Assembly (NCBI GenBank): GCA_905221605.1
Contig: CAJNDS010000458.1
Coordinates: 553,703-617,702, forward strand
Source of the DNA: Symbiodinium natans
Lineage: Eukaryota > Sar > Dinophyceae > Suessiales > Symbiodiniaceae
Direction of reading: 5' to 3'
Length of the DNA: 64,000 nucleotides
Part shown: piece by piece, positions 10,256 to 22,200 of the stretch
How positions within the stretch are numbered: position 1 is the stretch's first letter
How the letters are laid out: each line of letters starts with the position of its first letter
Position numbers and translations under genes: made by a program
The notes under the pieces: model-generated
Databases searched by the model: none
What the model saw: only the letters and a program-made list of their open reading frames with translations
Told to the model about the DNA's origin: nothing

Positions 10256-10593
10256 GTTCAGGGTTTAGGGTTTAGGGTTGAGGGTTTAGGGTTTAGGGTT
10301 TGAGGTTTGGGGTTTGGGGTTTGGGGTTTAATTAGGGGGTTGGTCGCGATGGAGGCTGTGGGGTTTAGGCTTCAACCTGAATACCTGAACCCAAATTCGC
10401 ACTCCCCAGAAGCCCTAACCTTTGAACTCTGTGCCCTGGACTCAGTTGCTATGAAGATCATTTCGGTGATTAACTGTGTGACTCCTCAACCCCTTTGCTG
10501 AGGAATAGCTCTACTCAACGATGACAATGGGGACCTTAACACCCACCATAGAACCCCATAAGCCCACCATAAACCCCCAAACCCTGTCAACCC

Positions 10594-10800
10594 TCAACTG
10601 CCGCAAATCTGCGAAGCCGACCTCCCTGGTACGATTTAAGGACCATTTAAGGGAAGGAGATTCCTTAGAAATAAAAAACTGCTGAAACCCTAAACCCCCC
10701 AACCTCCCCCCCCCCCCCCCCCAAGGAACACCTGCGGGCCGCTGACCAGGAGCCCCCATCCTTTTTTTGCGAGGTCGGCTTTCAGTGGTTTGCTACTAAT
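10594..10800. mobile_element. Inverted-repeat element (family P) with C run
   Basis: AAATCTGCGAAGCCGACCTC and GAGGTCGGCTTTCAGTGGTT are imperfect inverted ends. A run of about 16 C lies inside. Confidence 0.45.
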
Positions 10801-10942
10801 TGCGAACCCCCCCCCCAAAAAAAAAAAAAAACGATGTTCTCCCCTATAAGGGCAATGTCGGGACTTTTATCTTTGATCTTTGGGGGGGGGGGGGGGGGGC
10901 TCTTAAGCAAGTAGTAGCTTAAGGTTTAGGTTCAAATGTCAG

Positions 10943-11050
10943 GTTAGGGTTTAGGGTTTAGGGTTTAGGGTTTAGGGTTTAGGGTTTAGGGTTTAGGGTT
11001 TAGGGTTTAGGGTTTAGGGTTTAGGGTTTAGGGTTTAGGGTTTAGGGTTT
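10943..11050. repeat. TTTAGGG tract, about 15 units
   Basis: Uninterrupted TTTAGGG array, one of the longest in the window. Confidence 0.97.
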
Positions 11051-11631
11051 CAACCCACTGCCTTAACCTCACAAGGCCAAGATCATGGACAAAACAAAAT
11101 TCCAACAAACAAGGTCGTAGAGCCCCCAACTTCGATGTAGTCTCTGCATGGCTCCTTTTAGGGTTTAGGGTTTAGGGTTTAGGGTTTAGGGTTTAGGGGG
11201 GTCATCGGGGCTAATTGTTGCCTCGGCAGAGCCTTAGGCAGAGTCTTCATCCATCCGTAACACTTGGTCTATGGTAGGGGTATGCTTGTCCTGCAAGCCC
11301 AAGCCCCAACGCTTTAGCCATTAAGACCCTTTTCCCCGACACCCTAAACACAACGAAGCTCGGAGCCTCCGCCAATCCCTCCCAGACGACATGCCCCAAG
11401 TTTGACACCAAATCGCTGCTCATTAGGCTTAGCACTGGTCTGGCTAGTTCCTCGTACACCCGAAGAAGCCCTGCACTCTGACCTCCACACTCCAAGCTCC
11501 CTGCTCTAAACCCGAAAACAACCCAAGAATCCCAACCCTGGAATCTCCACCCTGGAACTCAAAATCCCCCAACTCCCTATACTATACAGACTCTAAACCC
11601 GAAGCACTAAATCCTACAAGGAGCCATGCAG

Positions 11632-11690
11632 ACTCCCTGCGTCTGGGTAGCGTCACCAGCGCTGGGCGGACAAGCCTTCGCGGCTTGGCG
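11632..11690 (+). CDS. Candidate exon (SLRLGSVTSAGRTSLRGLA)
   Basis: Acceptor ATGCAG, open in the frame SLRLGSVTSAGRTSLRGLA, donor GT (GTTCAG). CCCTAAA-like left flank, TTTAGGG-like right flank. Unknown protein. Confidence 0.45.
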
Positions 11691-11954
11691 GTTCAGGCTT
11701 TGGGTGCTTGGGGGTTTAAGGATTGGGGGTTTAGGGTTTAGGGTTCAGGGTTTAGGGTTTAGGGTTACACCCCTAAGCCCTGAACATCCTAAACCCTAAA
11801 ATTGTCAGAGAGTTTAGGACCACTTAAAGGGTCCAGGTACTTTGTTGGGGGATGCTTGGGCCCGACACGAGTCTCGGGAAGATTCCTTCCGGCTCAGGGG
11901 CATCCTTCGGGGGCCTTGAGTCTCGGAGGGTGTAGGACTTTGCTCTCTCTCTCT

Positions 11955-12262
11955 CTCTCACATATATGTATACATATTATGCTATATGATGTGATATTAC
12001 ATTATATTATATTATGGTATATGATAATGTAATATTCTAATATACTACAATAACGTGTTTTCTTCTATTCTATTCTATAATATAATCGAAATAAGATAAT
12101 GTAGTATCATGTCATATAACACAATGCAATATAGTATGATATAATATCATGTAATATCATATAATATTATTTAGTAATATGAAATACAGCAATGAAATAG
12201 AACATAATATACTATAATATGATGTAATATATTTTTATATAATATAATATAATATATACACA
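11955..12262. repeat. AT-rich low-complexity tract
   Basis: About 300 bp of ATAT/TAATAT with short variants (GATATAATATCATGTAATAT-type words), preceded by a CT run at 11943-11959. Sharp contrast with the GC-rich surroundings. No inverted ends seen; possibly a degraded element or local slippage. Confidence 0.85.
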
Positions 12263-12499
12263 TGTGTACCTAATTACAGGGTAGCCGGCGAAAATTTACA
12301 CAACCGAACACCACACCCGATATTCCTACATGGCCAGACGTTTATTGACATTTGAGATGCCTACATAAACATATATGACGTCAACGAAGAGAAAACACCC
12401 GAAACCCTTATACAGACAGATACTTTCACAAGGGGCCATGTCGTGGCGAGCCGGGTAGAGGCCTTCGAAGGGTTCAGGTTCTGGGCTTTGGGCGAGTAG

Positions 12500-12630
12500 G
12501 CTTGTGCGTGGACGCGGAAGCAGAGAGGTACTTTTCGGAACGCCTCTGCGTTTACGATTCGCAACGCTCGACTGCGTGCGATGGAAGACCGCACCTATGC
12601 CGCCCAGCTTGCATCGTATTCTCTGGGATG
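12500..12630 (+). CDS. Candidate coding island
   Basis: One + frame contains RNARLRAMEDRTYAAQLASY then TGA; another frame is open for the whole 12504-12902. No family recognised, boundaries unclear. Confidence 0.3.
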
Positions 12631-13016
12631 AAAAGCCCGAAGCCCTTCGTCCTCCTATAAACCCTAGGGCAAGGTCTTGGGAAATTCTCTATTCTCCGAC
12701 AGTGGGTTTCAGAGGACTAGATTTAGGATTTTTTGTCGGAAGATTTTGGAGCCATCTCGCCTTAACCCCTGTCGCTTCAACTGTGCATTGCCAAATGTTA
12801 AGTCCGCGCGATGGTCGCTTCCGGGAGTTCATGAGTCGAGAGGGCTTTGAGGGTATTGGGTTGGGGCTTATACGGGCTTATAGGGGTTTGTCGGATTTCT
12901 GAGGGTTTGGGTTAAAGTCCGTTTTTGTTGGCCGGGGGGGGGGGGGGGGGGAAGGGGTGGGGTTCCCGATCATGATGCGGAGCCCACCCAAAATAAAGAT
13001 CGGAATTCAGAGCAAC

Positions 13017-13128
13017 GCTAGGATGCCCGGTCGTGCCCTCATTCCCTTGTTTACGGATCCCTGAATTAGACCCAATGAAGGCAGAAAGAGTACCCTTTTT
13101 GTTCACAGGTCCCAGGGCAATCTACCTT
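13017..13128. mobile_element. Family E element, copy 2
   Basis: GGATGCCCGGTCGTGCCCTC at the left, TTTGTTCACAG|GTCCCAGGGCAATC at the right, aligned with copy 1. Confidence 0.65.
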
Positions 13129-13591
13129 AAACCCTGAACCCTGAACCCTAAACCTGAAACCCTGAACCCTAAACCCTTAACCCTCAACCCTAAACCCTAA
13201 ACCCTAAGCCCTAAGACAAAGACCCTGGGTTTTTTGCCTGCAGTAAGTTCGATGGTCTGAACGGGGAAGGGTTTAGGGTTCAGGGTTTAGGGAGGGGGTG
13301 TTGGGGAAGTGGATGATGACTAGGGTTTTAGGGTTTAGGGGTTTAATGAGGGTTTAGGTTTAGGGGTTTAGGGTTTCGGGGCTTTAGGGTTTCGGGGTAT
13401 CCTACGCAAGAAGGACAAAGGAGAAGATTGAGTCGCCACTTGGGCCTAGGGGTTCTTAGTTGTAGGGTATTAGGGTTTAGGGTGTAGGGTTTAGGGTAAC
13501 CTTTAACCTTTTTGGGAAATAGAACCCTCTTATATTCCCAAAGGTTGACCTTTGGTTCCAGAAAAGTTACTGGACAACTAGGGGTTCTGTT

Positions 13592-13622
<31 letters not shown>

Positions 13623-13849
13623 GGGGGACTTCCTGTCCGTAAACCTCTCTAGCTCCTTTTTTGCATCCACCCCCGAATCTGACCCCATGAGCCCTCATAT
13701 CTTGCAAACCCTCAACACGAAACCCTAAACCCGAAACCCCAGACCTACAACTTCCAACCTTTGATTTCATCCCCAACCTTCAACCAAAGCTTTATACCGA
13801 GCCCATAAGCCGCGACTGCTCTCCGCCCCAAACCCTCAGCCCTATCGAT

Positions 13850-14235
13850 AGGGCCAAAAAAGCCCTATAGAGCCCCATGCGGCCCTCAACCAAAGCCCCA
13901 AAACCCCCAAGCCCTAAAGCCCCTAAGCCCCAAAACCCCCAAAACCCCCAAGACCCCCAAGCCCCAAACCCCTTAGATCCTAAAAGCCCCAACAACCCCA
14001 CAACGACAAAGGCTCCCACAGCCCCAAAGCCCCCCAACCCCCCAAAACCCCAAAGCCCCAAGGCCCCAAAACCTCAAAACACCAAGCCCCAAAGCCCACC
14101 ACAAAAAAACACAACCCCCACAACCCCAAAACCCTCAAAACTCCAAGCCCCAAACCCTTGACCCAAAGTCCCAAACCTTAAGCCCCAAACCCTGAACCCT
14201 AAACACTAGGCCCCAAAACCCAAAGCTCTAAAGGC
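13850..14235. repeat. Degenerate C-rich array (CCCCAAA/CCCAAAG words)
   Basis: About 380 bp of diverged CCCCAAA, CCCCAAAG and CCCTAAA words. Proline-rich open frames here are artefacts of the repeat. Confidence 0.9.
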
Positions 14236-14240
14236 AAGAG

Positions 14241-14306
14241 CTGAGCCCAATGCGGGCGCTTCTTGCGTGTGGAGGGCAGAGTCCCCCGACGAGATTTGTG
14301 CTCAGG
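14241..14306 (+). CDS. Candidate exon, possible start region of the carbamoyltransferase gene
   Basis: Acceptor AAGAG, open frame with pieces EPNAGASCVWRAESPDEICA, GT donor inside GGGTTTAGGG. CCCTAAA left, TTTAGGG right. No motif ties it to the gene downstream. Confidence 0.4.
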
Positions 14307-14499
14307 GTTTAGGGTTTGGGGTTTTAGGGTTTAGGGCTGAGGGCTAAGGGCTTTGGTAAATTCTGGGATTTGGCAAAAGGTTAGGGCTTGCGGGGTTCTA
14401 TAGGTTCATTTAGGCTTCGTAGGGCTTTTGATTGGGGTTTATGTAGGGTTTAGGTTTACAAGACTTCGGGGCCATTCGGGTGTCTCAACAGGGCTTCAG

Positions 14500-14534
14500 G
14501 AGTTGAAAAGCCGCGCGACCGTTGTCGAAAGAAG
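14500..14534 (+). CDS. Candidate exon (ELKSRATVVERR)
   Basis: Acceptor CTTCAG, reads ELKSRATVVER plus two bases, donor GTCGGG. Unassigned. Confidence 0.45.
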
Positions 14535-14950
14535 GTCGGGGGTTTATGGTTTAGGGTTTCGGGCTTAAGGTTTAGGGCTTACAGTTCGCTTCATGGACGT
14601 CAGTTTGGGCTTAGTCTTTGTGCTCCTCCCCAAGCCCAAGCCCTAAATCTGATCCGCAATTGCACCGTCGAGGGTTTGTAAGCATTGAGGTTTGGTAAGA
14701 CAGGAGCGCGGCAATCTACAGCAGTACTCTCTTTCCCTTCGTGGTCTTGGGGGTCTATAGGCTATGTCTCTGATTCACTGCGCTAAGCAACAAACATGGT
14801 ACCCGGCAAACCTCCTAAACCCCAAACCCCAAAACCCCAAACCCGAAACCCTAAACCCTAAACCCTAAAAACCCTAAACCCTAAAAACCCTATAAACCCT
14901 ATAAACCCTTTAACCCTACAAACCCCTGAGCCCGCAGCCTGATCTGCTAG

Positions 14951-15012
14951 GTTGGGCTTCCGGCTGCCATCGCTGGTGGAGCGGGATGAGAACCTGGGAC
15001 GGCTTTTTCCGA
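14951..15012 (+). CDS. Candidate exon (LPSLVERDENLGRLFP)
   Basis: Acceptor CTAG|G, frame LGFRLPSLVERDENLGRLFP, donor GTGTTT opening a TTTAGGG-type intron. Unassigned, but strongly coding-like. Confidence 0.5.
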
Positions 15013-15154
15013 GTGTTTGTTGTTTTTGGTTTTGGGTTTAGGGTTTGGGGTTTGGGGTTTATGGGGTTTATGGGGTTTAGGGGGTTTAGGGGGTTTAGGG
15101 TTTAGGGTTTGGAGGAAGTACCTTTGCTTTCGGATTCTGGGTGTAGAGGGGCCA

Positions 15155-15240
15155 GAAGAAGCGTCGAAAGCAGCAGCTGCCAGCTGAGGAGAACCACGGT
15201 GCTGTCCTTACACCTTGGCCACGACACCCACATAGCTCTA
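15155..15240 (+). CDS. Candidate exon (basic segment)
   Basis: Open frame with KKRRKQQLPAEENHGAVL after an AG at about 15154, ending before a TTTAGGG tract at 15258. End uncertain. Confidence 0.4.
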
Positions 15241-16162
15241 GGCGGGAACTTGGCTGCAGGGTTTAGGGTTTAGGGTTTAGGGTTTAGGGTTTAGGGTTTA
15301 GGGTTTAGGGTTTAGGGTTTAGGGTTTAGGGTTTAGGGTTTAGGGTTTATGTCGGGTTTAGCGTGTAGGGTTTAGGGCCGCCCCTCCCCTCCCCCGCCAC
15401 AATCATGTGCCTTTGAGAGGCTTCTATTCAGATAATCAATGTAGTCCTCACGCGTTTATTTCTCCTAAGGCCTTTGGGGTCCCTCCAGTAACAGCGAAGC
15501 AGGACAGGGCCCTCAATCTGGGGTTTCTTGGTAGGAACCCAGGAAACCCTAAATCCTAGAGTCCCCAAACGGGGATGACAAGGACGAGCTCAGGGTCTCA
15601 GGAGACCCTATGCCCTAAGCCCTATATAAGCCCTAAACCCTAAACCCTAAAGCCTAAAGCCTATACCCTAAACCCTAAACCCTAAACCCTAAACCCTAAA
15701 CCCTAAACCCTAAACCCTAAACCCTAAACCCTAAACCCTAAACCCTAAACCCTAACCCTAAACCCTAAACCCTAAACGTTTCATCTTGCTCTGATCCTTG
15801 GCGAAGGAAGCTGTGGAGTCGACAGGCCCCGCAAAACCCTGAAAGCAACTCAGGTTTGGGGTTTAGGGTTTAGGGTTTAGGGTTTAGGGTTTAGGGTTTA
15901 GGGTTTAGGGGATCTACGGTGTAGGCTTTAGGGTAACCTCCAACCTCTTGAACGCGCAAAAGCCAATGGCTTTCCGCTTAGGGCTTGGGCTTTTGGGGCG
16001 TTCCCTAAGCCCCAAGAATACCCTCAAGAGCCAAACCTGGGCCCGGGGTTTCCTTGAAGCCCGAATTAAACCCTAAGCCCCAAACCCCAAGCCCTAAACC
16101 CCAAACCCTAAACCCTAAACCCTAAACCCTGAACCCCAAACCCTAAACCCTAAACCGTGCAG

Positions 16163-16202
16163 GCATCGGAGGGGAGATTCAGTGCGTCTTGGAGCTGGAG
16201 AG
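16163..16202 (+). CDS. Carbamoyltransferase exon (IGGEIQCVLELER)
   Basis: Acceptor GTGCAG after a CCCTAAA tract. Reads IGGEIQCVLELE plus AG; with GC donor (GCCCGG at 16203) it joins G|TAT of the next exon to give LELER|YF. This is the conserved E-x-E-R element near the N-terminus of the family. Confidence 0.82.
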
Positions 16203-19200
16203 GCCCGGCAACAAGGGTTTAGGGTTGCAGGGTTTAGGGTTTTGGGTTTAGGGTTTAGGGTTTTTGGTTAGGGTTTAGGGTTAGGGTTCAGGGTTTAGGG
16301 GTTTACTGAGACCCCACCCCCCCCCCCCCCGGCTGCAACAACTTGGGGGGTGGGTTTAGGGTTTTGGGTGTTTAAGGGCTAAAGTGTACCGTTTCATGGG
16401 GGGTTATGTTGGGCCCTCACCGGTTTAGCGTTTCGGGTTTAGGTTGAGGGCTTTAGGGCTTTTCGGGTTTAATTAGGGCTTCTAGGGTTTAGTGAGAGGG
16501 CTTGGGAGCCCTACTCCGGTGTCAGGTGCTTGAACTTGCTTGTGCCACCCTTTGCCATGCCCAAACCCCTATCTTAAGAAACCCAAAACCTACCTTTCCT
16601 AGGAATCTTACAGTCTTACACGTGGTTTTATGGTAATAGCCTGCAAACAAGTAGGCTTCTGGCGGTAAAGGGAGACCCCAAGCCCGAAACCCTAAACCTC
16701 TACACCCGAAACCCTAAACCCAGCGATGGCAGGTATTTTCATAAGCGCTACTACGGGATCTACGGATATGGCAACCCAGTCCACAGCCCGGCAAACAAGC
16801 GCGCCTTCGCCGAAGTTGTGCAGGCTTTGGTGTGTTCAGGGTTCAGGGTTGGTTCAGGGTTTAGGGTTTAGGGTTTAGGGTTTAGGGTTTAGGGTTAGGG
16901 TTTAGGGGTTTCGGGTTGAGGTGCTCAGGGAATAGGGTTGAAGGTGCTTAGAAGCTAAAGCGCTTAACAGAAGACTCCATGTGGCCGCAAACCCACAAGA
17001 AGCAATGCGGAGGCCGATGCTTCCTGAAGCTTAGAACTGATCCTAAGGCAGCACCAGAAGCATGGTACCACACAGAAACGATGCCAGCGTCAAGTTTTAG
17101 GGTTGAGGGTTGAGGGTTTAGGGTTCAGGGTTTTGGGTGTAGGGTGCGGGTTGAGGGTTTGAGGGGGCTTCTTGGTGTTGCCAAGTTCCTGCATCAGTGG
17201 GTTCACCATCTTCTCGAGACCCTCCCCTCTCACAGATTGGAAGCTGCCACGCCCCTAAACCCTAAAACCCAAACCCTAAACCCTAAACCCTAAGCCCTAA
17301 ACCCTAAACCCTAAACCCAGTGGTAGACACATCAGCACATGCGGGAACCGAATTCAGGTTTTCATCTGGGTCTAAGATTTTAAGGGGTCAGGGATTGCGG
17401 CTTTGGCTGTGGGGGCTTGGGGGTTGTCAGTAAGTGTCTATGCCCAGTCCTAGCCCCTTCATACTGGGGCGACCGGCTATAGGGCTTAGGGCTGAGGGTT
17501 CGGGTGCCACGGGCGATCCCTAAACCTTATGATCAAGCCCTACTGCCCAGCGTAAGGATACAGAGCCGACTTCCTGCAAGCCTTGCGAGTCTTCCGCGAT
17601 CGCTGCGAGTGCGCGGGGCTTGACACGTGCCCGACGGAAGTGGACCACGCCGCATCTTGCCCTCCGAGAGGTTTCTTGTTGGGTTCGGTGGTTGGGGTTC
17701 GACATGCTTCAGCATTTTGGTTACCTGGTCTCTATAAACCCTCAACCCTAAACCCTAATACCTAAACCCTAAACCCTACCCCCCCCCCCCCCCCCCCCAC
17801 CCCCCCCCCCCCCCCCCCAAAAAAAAAAGAGGAAAAAAGTTCGAAGCCATTGAAGCCCCAGTCTGAGGTGGTGGTGGACATGCCTTCGATGCTGGACATG
17901 CCTGATCTTGTGGAGCGTGTGTTCCAAGTGACTCTTGGCCTTATCTGGAGGGGATTTCGGGTTTGGGGTTTATGGGTTTATGGGTTTAGGGTTTGTGGTT
18001 TAGGGTTTGGGTTTAGGGTTTATTGTAGAGACCAGGTCCCTGCTAGGGGCTGCTAGAAATGCTGTGTTTTTTCAGCATGTAAAGCCCGCAAACCGCCAGA
18101 AACGCTGCATCTTCATAGTATTGGAAGCCAGGAAGTGGGGGAGCCAACGATAGCAAGGAAAAAAAAGCCAGAGCCAACGTTAGGAAAACTAACAAGAAGC
18201 ACCTCTGCCTTGAATCTGAGATGCGCAGGGTATTTAACATCTCTAAAGGGCTTCAAGAGCAGTCGGGTAAGTCAGGGTTCAGGTTGGAGGTTGATATGAG
18301 GCCCGAAAAGGCCCGAAGCGCCGAGACCTAAACCCTAAACCGTCAAAAACATGTTTTAGGGCTCAGGCAGTCAGGATCTCTGAAGTTTTGGGCACAGACT
18401 GCCCCGCATACATCCGCCCAAGCTAACAAAATGTTCATGGCCATGTTCATGTCCCCTAAGCCCTGAAGCCCTAAACCTTAAACCCTTCGAAATGCAGAGG
18501 TCACAACATCGCCCCGAACTTGACACCCAGATCAGGTTTACAGCTTGGGGATTGGGGGTTCAGGGTTCAGGGTTCAGGGTTTAGGGTTTAGGGTTTAGGG
18601 TGTAGGGTTTAGGGTTTAAGGATCAATTACCCTCCAGCAAGTCTCCTAAGGAAGGAGTGGCGTTACATCCACCACCACGATGGCCACGCCCTCTTCGGGC
18701 ATGTTGCCTCGCCTTTCTCCAAATCCCTCGACCTTCTTCTGCAATGGGGGTGGAAACCCTCAACCCTCGACCCTACTTGGAGGTTCAGGGTACTTATATA
18801 ACTCTAAGTATAACTGTACTTATAAGCCCGCTAAACCCTAAACCCTAAACCCTGAACCCTGAACCCTGAACCCTAAACCCTGAACCCTTACCCTAATTAA
18901 GGCCTCTAAACAGGTTATAAGTAGACGCAGAATTACGGGCCCATGAACCTCCAAGTCAGCATGTGTCAGCTGGACCTCGGTTCGAAAGGGCTTGGTGTTT
19001 CCGGGGTTTAGGGTTTAGGGTTTAGGGTTTAGGGTTTAGGGTTTAGGAGTTGCCCGCACATAAAGAGCCGGCCTGCGCATCACAGTTTCATGCCAGAAGA
19101 ATTTGACGCCACGTTTTCTGCAATCCTCGAAACCTAAACCCCAAACCCTAACCCTATAAACCCTAAACCCTAAACCCTAAACCCTAAACCCTAAACCCCC

Positions 19201-22200
19201 AAGTCCTAACCAACAACTAAGCTCTTTGGGTCTAAGGTCGTCTCCTACGATGGAGGGGGCGAGGACCCATGATGGTTCAAGTTGTTAACGTACAGGTTTG
19301 GGGTTTAGGATGTAGGGTTAAACCCTAAACCCTAAACCCTAAACCCTAAACCCTAAACCCTAAACCCTAAACCCTGAACCCTAAACAGGGTATTTTACGG
19401 CTCTTCCGTGGGCTTAGGAAGCCCAAAGCCATACTACTGCCATGCGAAAGGTGGGCAATTCTCTATGGTCCCTTCGGGGGTTGACCCAAAACCCTAGACC
19501 CTAAGTCCTAGCCTGTAGGGCGGAGTGTTTGGTTCCCATGGAGGCGAGTTTAGGCACCTACGATGTAATCAGGGCCCTAAGCCCTAAACCCGTAAACCCT
19601 TATCCAAACACGAAGGATTGGCGGTATTGGGGTTTCACTTCGGGGTTTAGGTTTATCCAGGGTCTGTGCTTCAGGTCGTAGGGCCTCCGCCATCCTACGC
19701 CCTGAACCGAAAAGCACCCTCAACCCTGTAGCTTGAGAGCAGATGCAACTATGGGCATGACCCACATTAAGTTCAGGAATGGGGCCTGCAGTCCGAAGCC
19801 TGAACCCTGAACGCCAAATGGGGGCTTACGATTTTAAGGGTACCTTATTGGGGTCCTCATTATACGGGGATCCTACTATTTGGGGGGTCTATATGAGGGC
19901 TCCCTGATTTTCGGAAACACCCAAATAGGTTTGAGGGTGAAGCTCCTCAGCTCGTTTTCAGAAATTTGGGTGGTGAGAGAGTCTTAGTTATGATACGAGA
20001 GTGTCTTAGGCTTTTAGCAGGTTTAGGGTTCTCTTGTCCGTGCAATCCCTAAACCCTAGACCCTAAATCCGGCGGGTTCTCTTCAGGACGGTGTCTACTT
20101 AGCCTACTACGGCGAGGGGACCAGCGTCCACCGTGGTCTGGCCATGATTACTTGTCGGCAGGTATGGTGTCCGACCCTAAACCCGAAACCCTAAAACCCT
20201 AAAACCCTAAAACCCTAAAACCCTAAAACCCTAAAACCCTAAAACCCTAAAACCCTAAAACCCTAAACCCTAAACCGCCGTTAACCCGACACCCTAACGA
20301 ACCCAGACCCTTGAAACCCTGTAAATCAAGGGGGTCGGGTGGGGTCAGTGGACACATCATGCCTCTCAAAGTCCCAGCTACAATTCAACAACCCAACTTG
20401 GGGAATAAGCTTTGGGGTTTGGGGTGTGGGGGTTCGGGGTTGAGGACTCTAAGTTACCCCCTTGTGAACTTTGCGGCTGAGGGTGGGGTGGGGGGGGATT
20501 TGGGTTGAGGACGTGGTTCTCAAAGTGTTGGTCTCTCGTAGGGCCGTGCTCCCTTGACGCCTTCGCCTGGAGTGCCTTGTGCTTCTGCAAACTTCAAGTG
20601 TCCTAAACCCTAGACCCTAGACACTAGACCCTAAACCCTAAACCCGAAACCCTAAACCCTCAACCCTAAACCCTAAACCCTAAACCCTAAACCCTAAACC
20701 CTAAACCCTAAGTCAAGCAAGCCCCAAACTTCCCAAACTCCACACACCCCACCCCAAGCCAACGATCCCGAAGCCGCATGCCCCGGTTGCTCGGTAGGCC
20801 CTTCTTGGGACATTTCAGACTTTCCCGTTTTAGGGTTTAGGGGTTGAGGGTTGAGGGGTTTAGGGGTTTAAGGTTTAGGGTTTAGGGTTTAGGGTTTAGG
20901 GTTTAGGGTTTAGGGTTTGTAGCCCAGAGGGTCCATTTGTAGTACTATTCTGGAGTTTGGTCCCAAAAAACATACTCGACAGGGCAGAGAGGGACCCTCT
21001 CTGGGACTGACTTTGCATTCTTGGTGGATACATACACCACAGCCCAAAGGATCCATGTACCTATATAGTATATACTTGGGCCTTAAAGGGGTTCCTATAC
21101 AGTAGCTTTAGGGCCCAAGTATATACCATACAGGTACATGGATCCTTTGGGCAGAGCTGCAAGCGAACATGGCCGAACAGTTCGAAACCCGCTTGCATGA
21201 GGCATAGCTCGCCTGGATGCAAATTTCGCGAGTGTCCTGACAGAAGTTCGGGGATTGGATGGTTGAGGTGTTTCAGGGTTGTGAACACAGGGGCTGTTCT
21301 TAATTTTGCGTCCGCTTAGAGGTCCTTGCTGTTTGGCCTTGCTAATTAGACTTGGACTATCTAAAGGGGGACCCCTTAAACAAAAGGAGCAACTCCCATC
21401 TGGGGGCTCGCTGTTCGGATCTCTTGCACAGCTTTGAAGATCCCTATAAACCCTAGACCCTAGACCCTAAACCCTAAACCCTAAACCCTAAACCCTAAAC
21501 CCTAAACCCTAAACCGTTGGCTTGAGAACCCGCTCTGAACCCCAGAGGGCTGTGTTTGGAGCGGACCCTACAGACCAAAATCACCCCACAAAACAAACCG
21601 TCAATGAAGCTCTGAGCCCAACTGGGCTAGGGTTTAGGGTTTGATTTTTAGGGTTTAGGGTTTAGGGTTTTGGGTTTTGGGTTTAGGGTTTAGGGTTTAG
21701 GGTTAATTAGGCCCTTCCGGGCCATGCCCTACAACTTGTTCCCTCGCAGAGCTAAGCTGCCTACCACAGCGTCACGCTCCTTCTGACTGAAATTTACCCG
21801 GAGGGCGACTATGTGTTGGCTCCTTGTTCGATCTTATGAGGGCTTATCGGTCCTGGGAGGCCTGGGCCCTAAACCCTAAGCCCTTAAACTCCAAACCCTA
21901 AACCTCTTCACCCTCAAACCAGGACCCTGGTTTCTGGACCTGAAGCCTAACCCCCCAAAACCCCCAACCCCTAAGCCCTAAGACCCTAAACCCTAACTCG
22001 GTAAGCCCTTGGGATTTTTTAATTGGGTCCCTTATTGGGTTTAAGAGGACCATATTAGGAACTTTTTCAGAGGTGTTAAGGGCCATGCTAGCTAAACCAA
22101 ACCCTGTAACATGGGACCCCGTTACCTCTGCATAGTCTACGTGAAAGATCCTAAGACCCTTAACCCTAAACCCTAAACACTAAACCCTAAACAACTTCAG

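Noticed and set aside
11247-11495. Minus-strand 82-codon frame that looks protein-like
   Set aside because: It has no motif and no clear splice sites, and antisense frames of proven + exons look equally good here; kept only as a possibility.
13792-14174. Pro-rich and Gly/Leu/Phe-rich frames
   Set aside because: They are translations of degenerate CCCCAAA repeats.
18043-18240. Minus frame with a membrane-like segment (FLLVFLTLALAFFSLL)
   Set aside because: The opposite strand has splice-flanked coding-like sequence inside the carbamoyltransferase gene; no independent support for a minus gene.
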